Shown: positions 18,863 through 26,672 of the stretch, in pieces
Numbering within the stretch: the first letter of the stretch is position 1
How the letters are laid out: each line of letters begins with the position of its first letter
Assembly: GCF_003323745.1 (NCBI RefSeq)
Contig: NZ_QOIL01000012.1
Span: forward strand, 1-64,000
Source: Sphaerisporangium album
Lineage (GTDB): Bacteria; Actinomycetota; Actinomycetes; Streptosporangiales; Streptosporangiaceae
Direction: 5' to 3'
DNA: 64,000 nt
Notes under the pieces: generated by a model
Told to the model about the DNA's origin: nothing
Seen by the model: only the letters and a program-made list of their open reading frames with translations
The model's database searches: none
Program-made: the position numbers and the translations under genes

Positions 18863-18879
18863 ATACCGGTTCGGGGTAT
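18863..18879. promoter_or_regulatory. Candidate CsoR operator
   Basis: ATACC, seven bases, then GGTAT, ending 11 bases upstream of the csoR start. CsoR sites in actinobacteria are GC-rich dyads of the TACCC/GGGTA kind in the csoR promoter, and this one overlaps such a pattern (GGGGTA). The dyad is seen; binding is inferred. Confidence 0.55.
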
Positions 18880-18916
18880 ACCACAGCGGCGCGCGCGTCG
18901 GGCACCCGGGGTCGGC

Positions 18917-20020
18917 TCAGCGTCCCCCGGCCGCCTTCGCGCCGCGGCTTCGCAGCTCGCCGGCCAGTTCCTCCCAGCGCGCGGCGACGACCGGCGCGGC
19001 GTGCCGTGCCGCCGACTCCCGCGCCCCCGCCGACAGCACCATGCGCTGACGCTCGTCGTCGATCAAGGTCAGCATCGCGCCGGCGAACGCCTCGACCTCG
19101 TCCTCGCCCCTCGGCACCAGCACGCTGTCGCGGCCAGGGGTGACGAACTCGCCCGCGCCGCGCGCCCCCTCGAACCCGACCACGGGGACGCCGCAGCCGA
19201 GCGCCTCGATCACCGTCATGCCCGGGCTCTCGGCCAGCGAGGTGACCGCCACCAGGGACGCCTTGGCGAACTCGCCGGGCAGGTCGGGCGTCGTGCCCAT
19301 GAAGTACACGTTGTTGTGCAGGTTCAGGCTGCCGACCAGCGCGCGCAGCCGCTTCTCCTCCGGCCCGCCGCCGTAAAGCCGCAGCCGCCAGTCCGGCCGC
19401 TTGTCCGCCACGATCGCGAAAGCGCGGACGAGCTGGTCGAACGCCTTGCCCGCCAGCCACCTGCCGCCCGCCGACACGATGCGGTTGTCCATGCGCGAAC
19501 GCGGCCACGGGCCCTGCGCGAGCGCGTCCGGGACGACCTCCAGCCTCGGCCCGCCGGCGCCCTGGAAGATGCGGGCGAAGTCGTCCCTGACCGTCTCGGT
19601 CGAGGTGACCACGGCGTCCAGCTTGGGGTAGAAGCGGCGGACCGGGTCCGGCACCGCCGGGCGGCTCCACTCGCGGGCGACGCGCAGCATCTCGCGCGAG
19701 ACGTGCCGGGCGGCCTGCACGCTGAGCCCCGCGCGGGTGGTGACGAGCAGGTCGGCGCGCATCCCGCGCAGGGCCCGCCACAGGGCCATCTCGGTGCGCA
19801 TCTGCCCGCCGGGCAGGAGGTGCCGGACGCCGGGCCGCGCGTCGATCAGCCAGCGCACCGAGAGCCGCCGGTCCACCGGGAAGAACGGGGTCTCGCGGAC
19901 CCGCCGGACGCTGACGATCTCCACCTCGTGCTTGGACGCGAGCGCCGCGGCCAGGTTGAGCACCGCCCGCGTGTCGCCGCGCATGCCGTACACCGAGGGC
20001 ACGAGAAAGCAGATCTTCAT
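18917..20020 (-). CDS. Glycosyltransferase family 4
   Basis: This 367-residue protein has a GT-B fold. The N-terminal domain begins MKICFLVPSVYGMRGDTRAV. The C-terminal donor-binding domain has GGRWLAGKAFDQLVRAF, RLYGGGPEE and the EX7E signature ESPGMTVIEALGCG. Family members move sugars from nucleotide donors onto wall polymers, glycolipids or small molecules; the closest guess is envelope glycan or teichoic-acid-type synthesis. The ATG overlaps the stop of the upstream gene by four bases, so the two proteins are probably made together. The acceptor is unknown. Confidence 0.88.
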   Translation of the reverse strand: MKICFLVPSVYGMRGDTRAVLNLAAALASKHEVEIVSVRRVRETPFFPVDRRLSVRWLIDARPGVRHLLPGGQMRTEMALWRALRGMRADLLVTTRAGLSVQAARHVSREMLRVAREWSRPAVPDPVRRFYPKLDAVVTSTETVRDDFARIFQGAGGPRLEVVPDALAQGPWPRSRMDNRIVSAGGRWLAGKAFDQLVRAFAIVADKRPDWRLRLYGGGPEEKRLRALVGSLNLHNNVYFMGTTPDLPGEFAKASLVAVTSLAESPGMTVIEALGCGVPVVGFEGARGAGEFVTPGRDSVLVPRGEDEVEAFAGAMLTLIDDERQRMVLSAGARESAARHAAPVVAARWEELAGELRSRGAKAAGGR

Positions 20021-21009
20021 CCGCCCACCTCGAGGCGCAGCTCGTCGTCGGGGGTGTAGCACGGGCGGACCGGCACCCCGTCCACCCGGGTGTCGGGGTA
20101 CTGGACCCGGCGTCCCTTGCCGTCCACGTCGTCGATGTGCGCCCCGAGCGGCAGCGGGACGTCGAGGCCGTCGACCTCCAGCGACGGCTCCCACAGCCCC
20201 TCGTACTCCGGCGTCGCGGCGATCACGTCGCACAGCGACAGGGCGGCGTGGAAGCGCACGCCCTTGACGGTCGCGGTGGCCGTCACCGCGGTCTCGGGGC
20301 CCGCCGAGCGGCGCAGGGCGAGACGGGCGGTGTGGTGGGAGTCGTCGTCGTCGAAGCCGGTGTAGGCGAGCAGGCCGGTGACCTCGAACCTGCCCTCGCG
20401 GAACCACACCGCCCGGACGTCCGCCACCGGCTCGACCTGGAAGATCTTGACGGCGAGGTAGCCGCCCCGCGTGCGGTAGGCGCGGTAGGCGAGGGTGCGC
20501 CGGCTGAGCGCGTAGGCGTCGAGGCGGTCGAGCGAGAAACCGGGGTCCACGCACTGGACGCGCGTGCGCCTGACCCGCAACCCGGACCGTTCCCACGTGG
20601 GGCGACCCGCGTCCCCGTCCGGGGGCTCCGCGAGAGCGGGGGCCGGGCCGGGCGGCTTCGCGCCGGGTTCGGCGTCGGGCTTGGCGTCGGGCTTGGCGTC
20701 GGGCTTGGCGTCGCCAGGCTTCTCGTGGCCGGCGAGATCGCCGCTTTCCAGGTGGTCACGGCCGGGTTCGTCGTGTTCGAGGTAGGCGTCCCAGCGGCCC
20801 GGCGTCAGGCCGAGCGGCGCGAGCGACACCGCGACCGACGCCTCCCGCACCTCGGCCCCGGACGTGCCCAGCACCACCTGGGCCTCGGTGCCCGTGCCTC
20901 GCTGCCGCAGGACCAGCCGGGTTCCGTCGGCCAGCGGCTCGGCGATGGCGAGCCGGAGCGAGAGGACATCGGCCATCGTGACCTCGGCATCGGTAACGAC
21001 AACGCGCAC
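20017..21009 (-). CDS. Hypothetical protein coupled to the glycosyltransferase, with an Asp-Ala-Lys-Pro linker
   Basis: A 330-residue protein with two beta-rich parts (about 1-80 and 135-330) joined by a low-complexity linker with three or four copies of DAKP (about 98-118), coded by a 12-base tandem repeat at 20663-20712. The beta domains recall the accessory domains attached to TarS/CDP-glycerol-type polymer transferases in actinomycetes, but I see no catalytic motif. The four-base overlap with the glycosyltransferase start implies a shared task. The linker length probably varies between strains because of the repeat. Confidence 0.7.
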   Translation of the reverse strand: MRVVVTDAEVTMADVLSLRLAIAEPLADGTRLVLRQRGTGTEAQVVLGTSGAEVREASVAVSLAPLGLTPGRWDAYLEHDEPGRDHLESGDLAGHEKPGDAKPDAKPDAKPDAEPGAKPPGPAPALAEPPDGDAGRPTWERSGLRVRRTRVQCVDPGFSLDRLDAYALSRRTLAYRAYRTRGGYLAVKIFQVEPVADVRAVWFREGRFEVTGLLAYTGFDDDDSHHTARLALRRSAGPETAVTATATVKGVRFHAALSLCDVIAATPEYEGLWEPSLEVDGLDVPLPLGAHIDDVDGKGRRVQYPDTRVDGVPVRPCYTPDDELRLEVGG

Positions 21010-21118
21010 CGCGCCCCCTCCCCGTCGATTGAGCCGCGCGACGTTGAGGTTACCGTGATTTCTCCGTTATGTGGAGAAAGGTTTTCGGGTCCTGCCTTTC
21101 GCCTGTTGGCGAAGGACG

Positions 21119-21175
21119 GAGCCGGGCCCTGGACGACGGGATTTTCCACCGGTACGGCCGTCTCGGGCCCGGCTC
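21119..21175 (-). terminator. Inverted repeat downstream of the EtfD-like gene
   Basis: GAGCCGGGCCC and GGGCCCGGCTC form perfect 11-base arms with a 35-base loop, 24 bases after the stop codon of the Fe-S oxidoreductase gene. Probably a terminator that separates it from the glycosyltransferase pair. Confidence 0.55.
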
Positions 21176-21198
21176 GGGAACGCCTCCCGGACGGACGC

Positions 21199-23358
21199 TC
21201 AGGCGCCGACGGGCTCGTCCATCTGCCCGTGCCGGCCCCGCTCGCCCTTGACCGAGGTGATCAGGAGCTGGGCGACGTCCACGACCTCCAGCGACTCCTT
21301 GGCCTGGCCGCTGTTCTTCTTCTCGTTGATCGCGTCGCCCAGCATCACCAGGCAGAACGGGCAGGCCGTGGACACGGTGTCGGGGTCGGTGGTCAGCGCC
21401 TCGTCCACCCGCTCGGTGTTGATCCGCTTGCCGATCCGCTCCTCCATCCACATGCGCGCCCCGCCCGCGCCGCAGCAGAACCCGCGCTCCTTGCACCGGT
21501 GCATCTCCTGCGTCCGCACCCCCGGCACCTTGGCCATGATGTCGCGCGGCTGGGCGTACACCTTGTTGTGCCGGCCCAGGAAACACGGATCGTGGTAGGT
21601 GATCTTCTCCTCGATCGGCGTGACCGGGGTCAGCCTGCCCTCCTCCACCAGCCTGGCCAGCAACTGGGTGTGGTGCACCACCTCGAACATCCCGCCCAGC
21701 TGCGGATACTCGTTGGCCAGGGTGTTGAAGCAGTGCGGGCAGCTCGCCACGATCTTCTTCACCCCGGCCTCGTTCAGCGTCTCGATGTTCTGCCGGGCCA
21801 GCATGTCGAACAGGAACTCCATGCCCAGCCGGCGGGCCGGGTCTCCGGTGCACGCCTCCATGGGGCCGAGCACGCCGAACTTCACCCCGGCGATGTGCAG
21901 CAGCTCGGCGACGGCCTTGGTGGTCTTCTTCGCCCGGTCCTCCAGCGCGCCCGCGCAGCCGACCCAGAACAGGTATTCGAGATCGTCGGGCACCTTCTCC
22001 TCGATGACCTGGACCTCGATCGGGTCGACCTCGCGCGAGGCCAGCTCCTCGATCCACTCGGCGCGCTTCGTCTCCGGCACCCCCCACGGGTTGCCCTTGT
22101 TCTCCAGGTTCTTGAGCATCACGCCGGCCTCGGAGGGGAAGCTGGACTCGATCATCACCTGGTAGCGGCGCATGTCGATGATGTGGTCGATGTGCTCGAT
22201 GTCCACCGGGCACTGCTCGACGCAGGCGCCGCAGTTGGTGCACGACCACAGCACGTCGGGGTGGATGACGCCCTGCTCGCCGACCAGCGGCCTGCCCGCC
22301 AGGGCCAGCACGTCCTCGGGCAGATCGGCCCGTTCCTGCTCGCCGGCCATCAGGTAGGGGGCGATGGCGAAGGCGTGGTCGCGCTGGTCCAGGATCAGCA
22401 TCTTGGGCGACAGCGGCTTGCCGGTGTTCCAGGCCGGGCATTGGGACTGGCAGCGGCCGCACTCGGTGCAGGTGTAGAAGTCCAGGAACCCCTTCCAGGT
22501 GGTGTCCTCGATCTTGCCGCGGCCGAACACGTCGGTGTCGGGGTCGGCCTCCTCGAAGTCCAGCACCTTGCCGTTGCTGCGCATCTGGGGCACGGCGCCC
22601 AGGCCGTCGGGACGCCGTGAGAACGCGACGTTCAGCGGCGCCAGGAAGATGTGCAGGTGCTTGGAGTTCACCACGATCACCAGGAACACCAGCATGACGC
22701 CGATGTGCAGCAGCAGCCCCACGGACTCCAGCGCCTCGCTCGTCGGCAGCACCTTGGCCACCGCCTCGGACGCGAACGCGCCTGACTTGTACGGGAAGCT
22801 GCCGGTGTTGACGGCCGCCCCTCGGAACAGGAACATCGTCCAGAGCACGTTGAAGATCATGAAGAGGATGAGCCAGGCGCCGCCCAGGTGCGAGCCGGAG
22901 AACCGCGACTCGCGTCCGAGCTTCTTGGGCGAGTTCTTGACGCGGATGGCCGCGAAGGCCACGAGGCCCAGCAGGCAGGCGACGGCGATGAGGTCCTGGA
23001 GGAAGCCGAGGACGGGCCAGGTGCCGACGAGCGGGATGTGGAAGTCCGGCGTGCCGGTGATCGCGCCCTGGATCAGCGCGCCGTAGGCCTCCAGGTAGAC
23101 CGTCGCCAGGATGACGAACGCCCAGAACACCACGAAGTGCGCCACGCCCGACGGCGTCCACTTGAGCAGCTTCTTCTGCGCGAACACCTCGACGACCTGC
23201 GCCTTGAGCTCGGCGCCTGCGTTCTCCCTGGCGTACTGCACGCGTTCGGGAGCGGGCTGGCCGCTCGTGGCGAGGCTGTATAGCCAGTGCGCGCGGCGAC
23301 CGGCGAGGGTGACCGCGAGCGCGGTCATCACGAGCCCGATGATCGCTACCAGGAGCAC
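21199..23358 (-). CDS. Membrane-bound Fe-S oxidoreductase, EtfD-like (electron-transfer flavoprotein:menaquinone reductase)
   Basis: This 719-residue protein has five or six membrane helices in the first 260 residues, of the NarI/DsrM-like b-type haem kind. Two [4Fe-4S] ferredoxin motifs follow (CTECGRCQSQCP, near residue 296, and CTNCGACVEQCP, near 380). Two CCG-type cysteine-rich domains close the protein (CPHCFNTLANEYPQLGG and DPCFLGRHNKVY, then RGFCCGAGGARMWMEE). The layout matches Rv0338c (EtfD) of Mycobacterium, which passes electrons from fatty-acid beta-oxidation via Etf to menaquinone. A Glu-Val-rich soluble hinge joins the parts. The adjacent TetR gene suits control by fatty-acid status, which is inferred. 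Confidence 0.85.
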   Translation of the reverse strand: MLLVAIIGLVMTALAVTLAGRRAHWLYSLATSGQPAPERVQYARENAGAELKAQVVEVFAQKKLLKWTPSGVAHFVVFWAFVILATVYLEAYGALIQGAITGTPDFHIPLVGTWPVLGFLQDLIAVACLLGLVAFAAIRVKNSPKKLGRESRFSGSHLGGAWLILFMIFNVLWTMFLFRGAAVNTGSFPYKSGAFASEAVAKVLPTSEALESVGLLLHIGVMLVFLVIVVNSKHLHIFLAPLNVAFSRRPDGLGAVPQMRSNGKVLDFEEADPDTDVFGRGKIEDTTWKGFLDFYTCTECGRCQSQCPAWNTGKPLSPKMLILDQRDHAFAIAPYLMAGEQERADLPEDVLALAGRPLVGEQGVIHPDVLWSCTNCGACVEQCPVDIEHIDHIIDMRRYQVMIESSFPSEAGVMLKNLENKGNPWGVPETKRAEWIEELASREVDPIEVQVIEEKVPDDLEYLFWVGCAGALEDRAKKTTKAVAELLHIAGVKFGVLGPMEACTGDPARRLGMEFLFDMLARQNIETLNEAGVKKIVASCPHCFNTLANEYPQLGGMFEVVHHTQLLARLVEEGRLTPVTPIEEKITYHDPCFLGRHNKVYAQPRDIMAKVPGVRTQEMHRCKERGFCCGAGGARMWMEERIGKRINTERVDEALTTDPDTVSTACPFCLVMLGDAINEKKNSGQAKESLEVVDVAQLLITSVKGERGRHGQMDEPVGA

Positions 23359-23454
23359 GGGTCCTCCAAACTAGGGCGTTGGCTGCCCAGCGTAGACACA
23401 CCGGTCATCCACCGTGACGGCGAAGCCACTCCGAATAGTACCCGGCAGTAACTT

Positions 23455-23535
23455 ATGGCCATGCACGGGTACGACCCCAGGCCTTACCACGACTGGAACA
23501 GTGCCCATGACAATGCACAGAACAATGCTCTGTGA
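23455..23535 (+). CDS. Possible 26-residue peptide between the divergent EtfD-like and TetR genes
   Basis: ATG at 23455 opens a 26-codon frame (MAMHGYDPRPYHDWNSAHDN, then AQNNAL) ending at a TGA. The peptide is very hydrophilic, rich in His, Asn, Asp and aromatic residues and poor in the Arg/Pro/Gly usual for chance frames in this genome, and early codons mostly end in C or G. There is no ribosome binding site, so it would need leaderless translation. The end of the frame overlaps a dyad (23516-23534). I consider it possible but unproven. Confidence 0.2.
   Translation: MAMHGYDPRPYHDWNSAHDNAQNNAL
23516..23534. promoter_or_regulatory. Inverted repeat near the 3' end of the TetR gene
   Basis: CACAGA, seven bases, then TCTGTG, 21 bases beyond the stop codon of the TetR gene and about 160 bases upstream of the EtfD-like start. 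It may be an operator for the TetR protein or a weak terminator; the absence of a G/C-rich stem favours the former slightly. Confidence 0.3.
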
Positions 23536-23555
23536 AGGTCTCGGGCCGGGATCGA

Positions 23556-24143
23556 TCAGTCGGCGCCGAGGTAACGCTGGATCGTCGGCGCGAGAAGGCC
23601 GACGAGCTCCTCGATGTCGACGGACGCCACCGGCTCCACCTGGAGGACGTACCGCAGCAACACCACGCCAAACATCTGCGCGAACGCCGCCTCCATGCGG
23701 AGCGGCGGGATGTCCAGGCCGACCGCCACCCGCTCCAGGATCGCCCGGGTCATGAACTCGCGGATCATCGCGACGACCCGCTCGTTGGTCATCGCGCTGC
23801 GCACGAGCGCGACGATGGGCTCGCGCGCCATCGGATCGGCGGTCATCGTCAGGATGAACCTGGCGACCCGCTCGCCGACCTCCTCGCGCGGCCCCTCCAG
23901 AACGAGGGGGATCACCTTCGAGGGATCCACGGGCAGGTGGAGGGCCGCGACGAAGATGCCCTCCTTGGTGTCGAAATAGTGGTGGACGAGCGCCGGATCC
24001 ACCCCGGCCTCCCGGGCGATGCCCCGGATCGTCGCCTTGTCGAACCCCTTCTCCGCGAAGATCTTGCGGGCCGCGACGACGATCTCGCCGCGCGTGTCCG
24101 CCGAGCCTGGGCGCCTTCCCGGACGCCGTCTTTCCGCCGTCAC
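23556..24143 (-). CDS. TetR-family transcriptional regulator
   Basis: This 195-residue protein has an N-terminal TetR DNA-binding domain (AARKIFAEKGFDKATIRGIA, then AGVDPALVHHYFDTKEGIF) and a C-terminal all-helical ligand domain with a TetR_C pattern. GTG at 24143 has GGAAGG seven bases upstream; an in-frame ATG at 24188 would add 15 residues without a clear ribosome binding site. It lies just upstream of the EtfD-like gene on the same strand with 197 bases between them. Regulation of that gene, as with fatty-acid-responsive TetR proteins, is likely but not shown. Confidence 0.9.
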   Translation of the reverse strand: MTAERRRPGRRPGSADTRGEIVVAARKIFAEKGFDKATIRGIAREAGVDPALVHHYFDTKEGIFVAALHLPVDPSKVIPLVLEGPREEVGERVARFILTMTADPMAREPIVALVRSAMTNERVVAMIREFMTRAILERVAVGLDIPPLRMEAAFAQMFGVVLLRYVLQVEPVASVDIEELVGLLAPTIQRYLGAD

Positions 24144-24204
24144 CCCTCCGCCTTCCGCGCCGTCATCGCCGGTCTCGGATCGGATCATGCCGACAAGGAC
24201 CCGA

Positions 24205-25023
24205 TCATGTCGAGGTGGAGGACGCCGCGAAGTGCAGCCGGGCGAAGGCCAGCCCTTCGGCCAGGTCGTCGATGCGCTCGCTGCGGCCGGCCGCCTTCCG
24301 GGTGTTGATCTCCAGGACGATCAGGCCGCCGTACCCGGCCGTGGCCAGCCGCTCCAGGACGCGGGCGCAGGGCTGACCACCCCGGCCGGGCACCAGGTGC
24401 TCGTCCTTGTTGGTGGTGCCCACGCCGTCGGCGAGGTGCAGGTGGGCGAGGCGGTCGCCGAGCTTCTCGGTCATCTGCAGCGCGTCGGACCCCGACACGG
24501 CCGTGTGGGACAGGTCGAGGGTGACCTGGGGGAAGTCGTGGTCGACGACGTCCCAGCCCGGGGAGTACGGGACGACCTCGGCGCCGCGGGCGCGCAGGGG
24601 GAACATGTTCTCGACCGCGAAGATGACGTCGGTCTCGTCGCGCATGCGGGCGAGACCGGACTCGAAGTCGCGGGCGTAGTCGCGCTGCCACCGGAACGGC
24701 GGGTGCACGACCACCGTGCGCGCGCCGAGCCGCTCGGCGGCCTTCTGCGCCTTGACCAGCTTGGCCCAGGGGTCGCGGCCCCAGACGCGCTGCGTGACGA
24801 GGAGACAGGGGGCGTGGACCGCCAGGACGGGGATGCCGTAGTGGTCGGACAGGCGCTCGATCACGTCGATGTCCTGGCTGATCGGGTCGGCGCCGACCAT
24901 GACCTCGACGCCGTCGTAACCGAGGCGCGCGGCCAGCTCGAAGGCGTCCGGAGTGCGCTCGGGATACACCGACGCGGTGGACAATGCGATCTTGGCGTTC
25001 GGGACACGGATGACGTCGGTCAC
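24205..25023 (-). CDS. Sugar phosphate isomerase/epimerase-like TIM barrel (AP endonuclease 2 family)
   Basis: This 272-residue xylose-isomerase-like TIM barrel has the metal-site motifs [32 protein letters not shown] and HLHLADG, and ends with VLEINTRK. These His/Glu/Asp positions match the triple-metal or single-metal site of the family. Members act as sugar isomerases, inosose dehydratases or DNA endonucleases; the sequence does not decide among them. The start at 25023 is ATG. It stands apart from the TetR gene and its substrate is unknown. Confidence 0.85.
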   Translation of the reverse strand: MTDVIRVPNAKIALSTASVYPERTPDAFELAARLGYDGVEVMVGADPISQDIDVIERLSDHYGIPVLAVHAPCLLVTQRVWGRDPWAKLVKAQKAAERLGARTVVVHPPFRWQRDYARDFESGLARMRDETDVIFAVENMFPLRARGAEVVPYSPGWDVVDHDFPQVTLDLSHTAVSGSDALQMTEKLGDRLAHLHLADGVGTTNKDEHLVPGRGGQPCARVLERLATAGYGGLIVLEINTRKAAGRSERIDDLAEGLAFARLHFAASSTST

Positions 25024-25129
25024 ATCTGCCAGCCTAAGCCGGGTCGCGCCCAGGTCGCGTTGCGCAACCCGGATGCAACGGAGATCACACGCGCCTGTAC
25101 GGCGTTATGCCTGGTCTAGCGTATTCCCC

Positions 25130-25828
25130 ATGGCGCGGATCGTCGATGGGGCCATTCCCAGCCCGAACATATGGAACTCGCCCCGGACCTACGAGCTGGA
25201 GAACCGGGCGGTCGACCCGGACGGCGTCGCCGAGGCGGCGATGTCGGCGATCCGCCCGTGGACGGGGGGCGCCGTCCTCGACATCGGCTGCGGCACGGGC
25301 TACCACCTGCCGCGGCTGGCCGCCACGGCGCACACGGTCATCGGCGTCGAGCCGCACGCCGGGCTCGCCGCGCTCGCCGCCGAACGCTGCCGCGGGCTGC
25401 CCCGCGTGTACGTGCGCACGGCGACCGCCCAGGCGCTGCCCGTCCCCGACTCCTCGGTGGACGTCGCCTTCGCCCGGTGGGCGTACTTCTTCGGGCCCGG
25501 CTGCGAGCCCGGGCTGCGCGAGCTGTCCCGGGTGGTGCGGCGCGGCGGCGCGGCGTTCGTCATCGACCTGGACGCGGGCCGCGGCGACTTCGGCGCGTGG
25601 TTCAGCCGCACGGTGCCGTCCTACTCGGCGGCGGCCGTGGAGGCGTTCTGGTCGCGGCAGGGCTGGCAGCGCCGGGAACTGGACCTGCGCATGGTCTTCT
25701 CCACCCGCGCCGACCTGGAGGCCGTCCTGCGCATCGAGTTCGCCCCCGACGTCGCCGAGGAGGCCATCGCGCGCACGCCGGGGCTGGAGGTCGCCTACCC
25801 GAACATCCTGCGCTGGCGCCTGTTCTGA
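25130..25828 (+). CDS. Class I SAM-dependent methyltransferase
   Basis: This 232-residue protein has SAM-binding motif I (VLDIGCGTGYHLPRL, about 43-57), an acidic residue at the end of beta-2 (VIGVEPHAGL) and motif III (ELSRVVRRGGAAFVIDLD). It resembles the UbiE/MenG-like Methyltransf_11 group. The substrate is not evident. The start at 25130 was picked because a TAGCGT element lies about ten bases before it, as in leaderless actinomycete genes; the longer frame was rejected. The next gene starts 80 bases later with its own promoter. Confidence 0.85.
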   Translation: MARIVDGAIPSPNIWNSPRTYELENRAVDPDGVAEAAMSAIRPWTGGAVLDIGCGTGYHLPRLAATAHTVIGVEPHAGLAALAAERCRGLPRVYVRTATAQALPVPDSSVDVAFARWAYFFGPGCEPGLRELSRVVRRGGAAFVIDLDAGRGDFGAWFSRTVPSYSAAAVEAFWSRQGWQRRELDLRMVFSTRADLEAVLRIEFAPDVAEEAIARTPGLEVAYPNILRWRLF

Positions 25829-25854
25829 CACCCCTCATCCAGGGATGCGCCGGC

Positions 25855-25886
25855 TTGACCTTGACGTTGACGTCAAGGACTAGCGT
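25855..25886 (+). promoter_or_regulatory. MerR-type promoter with internal dyad
   Basis: TTGACC (-35, 25855-25860) and TAGCGT (-10, 25881-25886) are 20 bases apart, the overlong spacing typical of promoters activated by MerR proteins. Within the spacer CCTTGAC and GTCAAGG form perfect 7-base arms around six bases (25859-25878), a likely binding site for the MerR protein encoded just downstream. Confidence 0.65.
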
Positions 25887-25908
25887 GAGCGCGGATCAGG
25901 GAGGACCG

Positions 25909-26289
25909 ATGCGGATCGGCGAGCTGGCGAGGCGGGCGGGGGTGAGCACCCGGGCGCTGCGCTACTACGAACAGCAGGGGCTGCTTGCGGCCAGGCGGAC
26001 GTCCAACGGCTACCGGCAGTACGACGAGTCCGACCTGAAGCTGGTCGCCGAGATCCGCTCTCTGCTCACGGTGGGCTTCACGCTGGAGGACGCGCGGCCG
26101 TTCGTCGAGTGCCTGCGCGCCGGCAACGGCTCCGGGAACGCCTGCCCCGAGTCCGTCGAGGTCTACCGGCGCAAGCTGGCCGAGATCGACGAGCAGATCC
26201 GCACCCTGTTCGGCCGCCGCGCCGAGGTGGCGGCCCAACTCGCCGAGGCGTGCCCGGGATGCGCGCTGAGAACCGGAGGAACGACATGA
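25909..26289 (+). CDS. MerR-family regulator with C-terminal cysteines
   Basis: This 126-residue protein has a MerR winged helix at residues 1-70 (MRIGELARRAGVSTRALRYY and the following GYRQYDESDLKLV), a dimerisation helix and a C-terminal ACPGCAL with two Cys, plus Cys69 and Cys80. A CxxC near the C-terminus could bind a metal or sense thiol redox state. The start at 25909 has GGAGG. It overlaps the thioredoxin gene by four bases, so a redox role is attractive. The dyad-bearing promoter upstream suggests autoregulation. Confidence 0.9.
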   Translation: MRIGELARRAGVSTRALRYYEQQGLLAARRTSNGYRQYDESDLKLVAEIRSLLTVGFTLEDARPFVECLRAGNGSGNACPESVEVYRRKLAEIDEQIRTLFGRRAEVAAQLAEACPGCALRTGGTT

Positions 26290-26600
26290 TCACGCTGACC
26301 GCCGAGAACTTCGCCGAGCAGGTGCTCGAAAGCGACAAGCCCGTCCTCGTGGACTTCTGGACGGATTGGTGCCCGCCGTGCCGCATGGTCGCGCCGATCC
26401 TGGAGGAGATCGCGGGCGAGTACGCCGACCGGCTGACCGTCGCCAAGCTGAACGCCGAGGACTACCCCGAGATCGCCTCCCGGTACGGCGTCATGGGCTT
26501 CCCGACGATGAACCTGTACCGGGACGGCGAGGTCGTGCGCCAGGTCGTCGGCGCCAAGCCCAAGCGGCTGCTGCTGGCCGAACTGGAGGGGCAGTTCTAG
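26286..26600 (+). CDS. trxA: Thioredoxin
   Basis: This 104-residue thioredoxin has the active site in FWTDWCPPCRMVAP; the usual WCGPC is WCPPC here. The cis-Pro loop is in GFPTMNLYRDG. The protein should reduce disulfides in the cytosol with thioredoxin reductase, which is not encoded nearby. A Pro in the second active-site position is unusual and tends to raise the redox potential; this is inferred. The start overlaps the MerR stop by four bases, so the pair is co-translated. A hairpin at its 3' end closes the unit. Confidence 0.95.
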   Translation: MITLTAENFAEQVLESDKPVLVDFWTDWCPPCRMVAPILEEIAGEYADRLTVAKLNAEDYPEIASRYGVMGFPTMNLYRDGEVVRQVVGAKPKRLLLAELEGQF

Positions 26601-26628
26601 CGCCCGCTCCAGCCCCCGCGGCGGGCGC
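26600..26628 (+). terminator. Hairpin after the thioredoxin gene
   Basis: GCGCCCGC and GCGGGCGC form perfect 8-base arms with a 13-base loop; the first arm begins at the last base of the thioredoxin stop codon. It would end the MerR-thioredoxin transcript before radA. Confidence 0.6.
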
Positions 26629-26672
26629 GCGGCCGATGTGCTTTGTCGGTGCGGGCCGATAACGTGCCCCCC

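Noticed and set aside
20137-22620. 827-codon frame on the + strand
   Set aside because: Shadow spanning two real - strand genes (330-residue protein and EtfD-like protein); His/Val/Gln/Asp-rich composition typical of antisense frames.
25056-25067. GTTGCGCAAC palindrome as a fourth site of the quaternary-amine cluster
   Set aside because: It lies 13 kb away between unrelated genes; short CG-rich palindromes are common in this genome.
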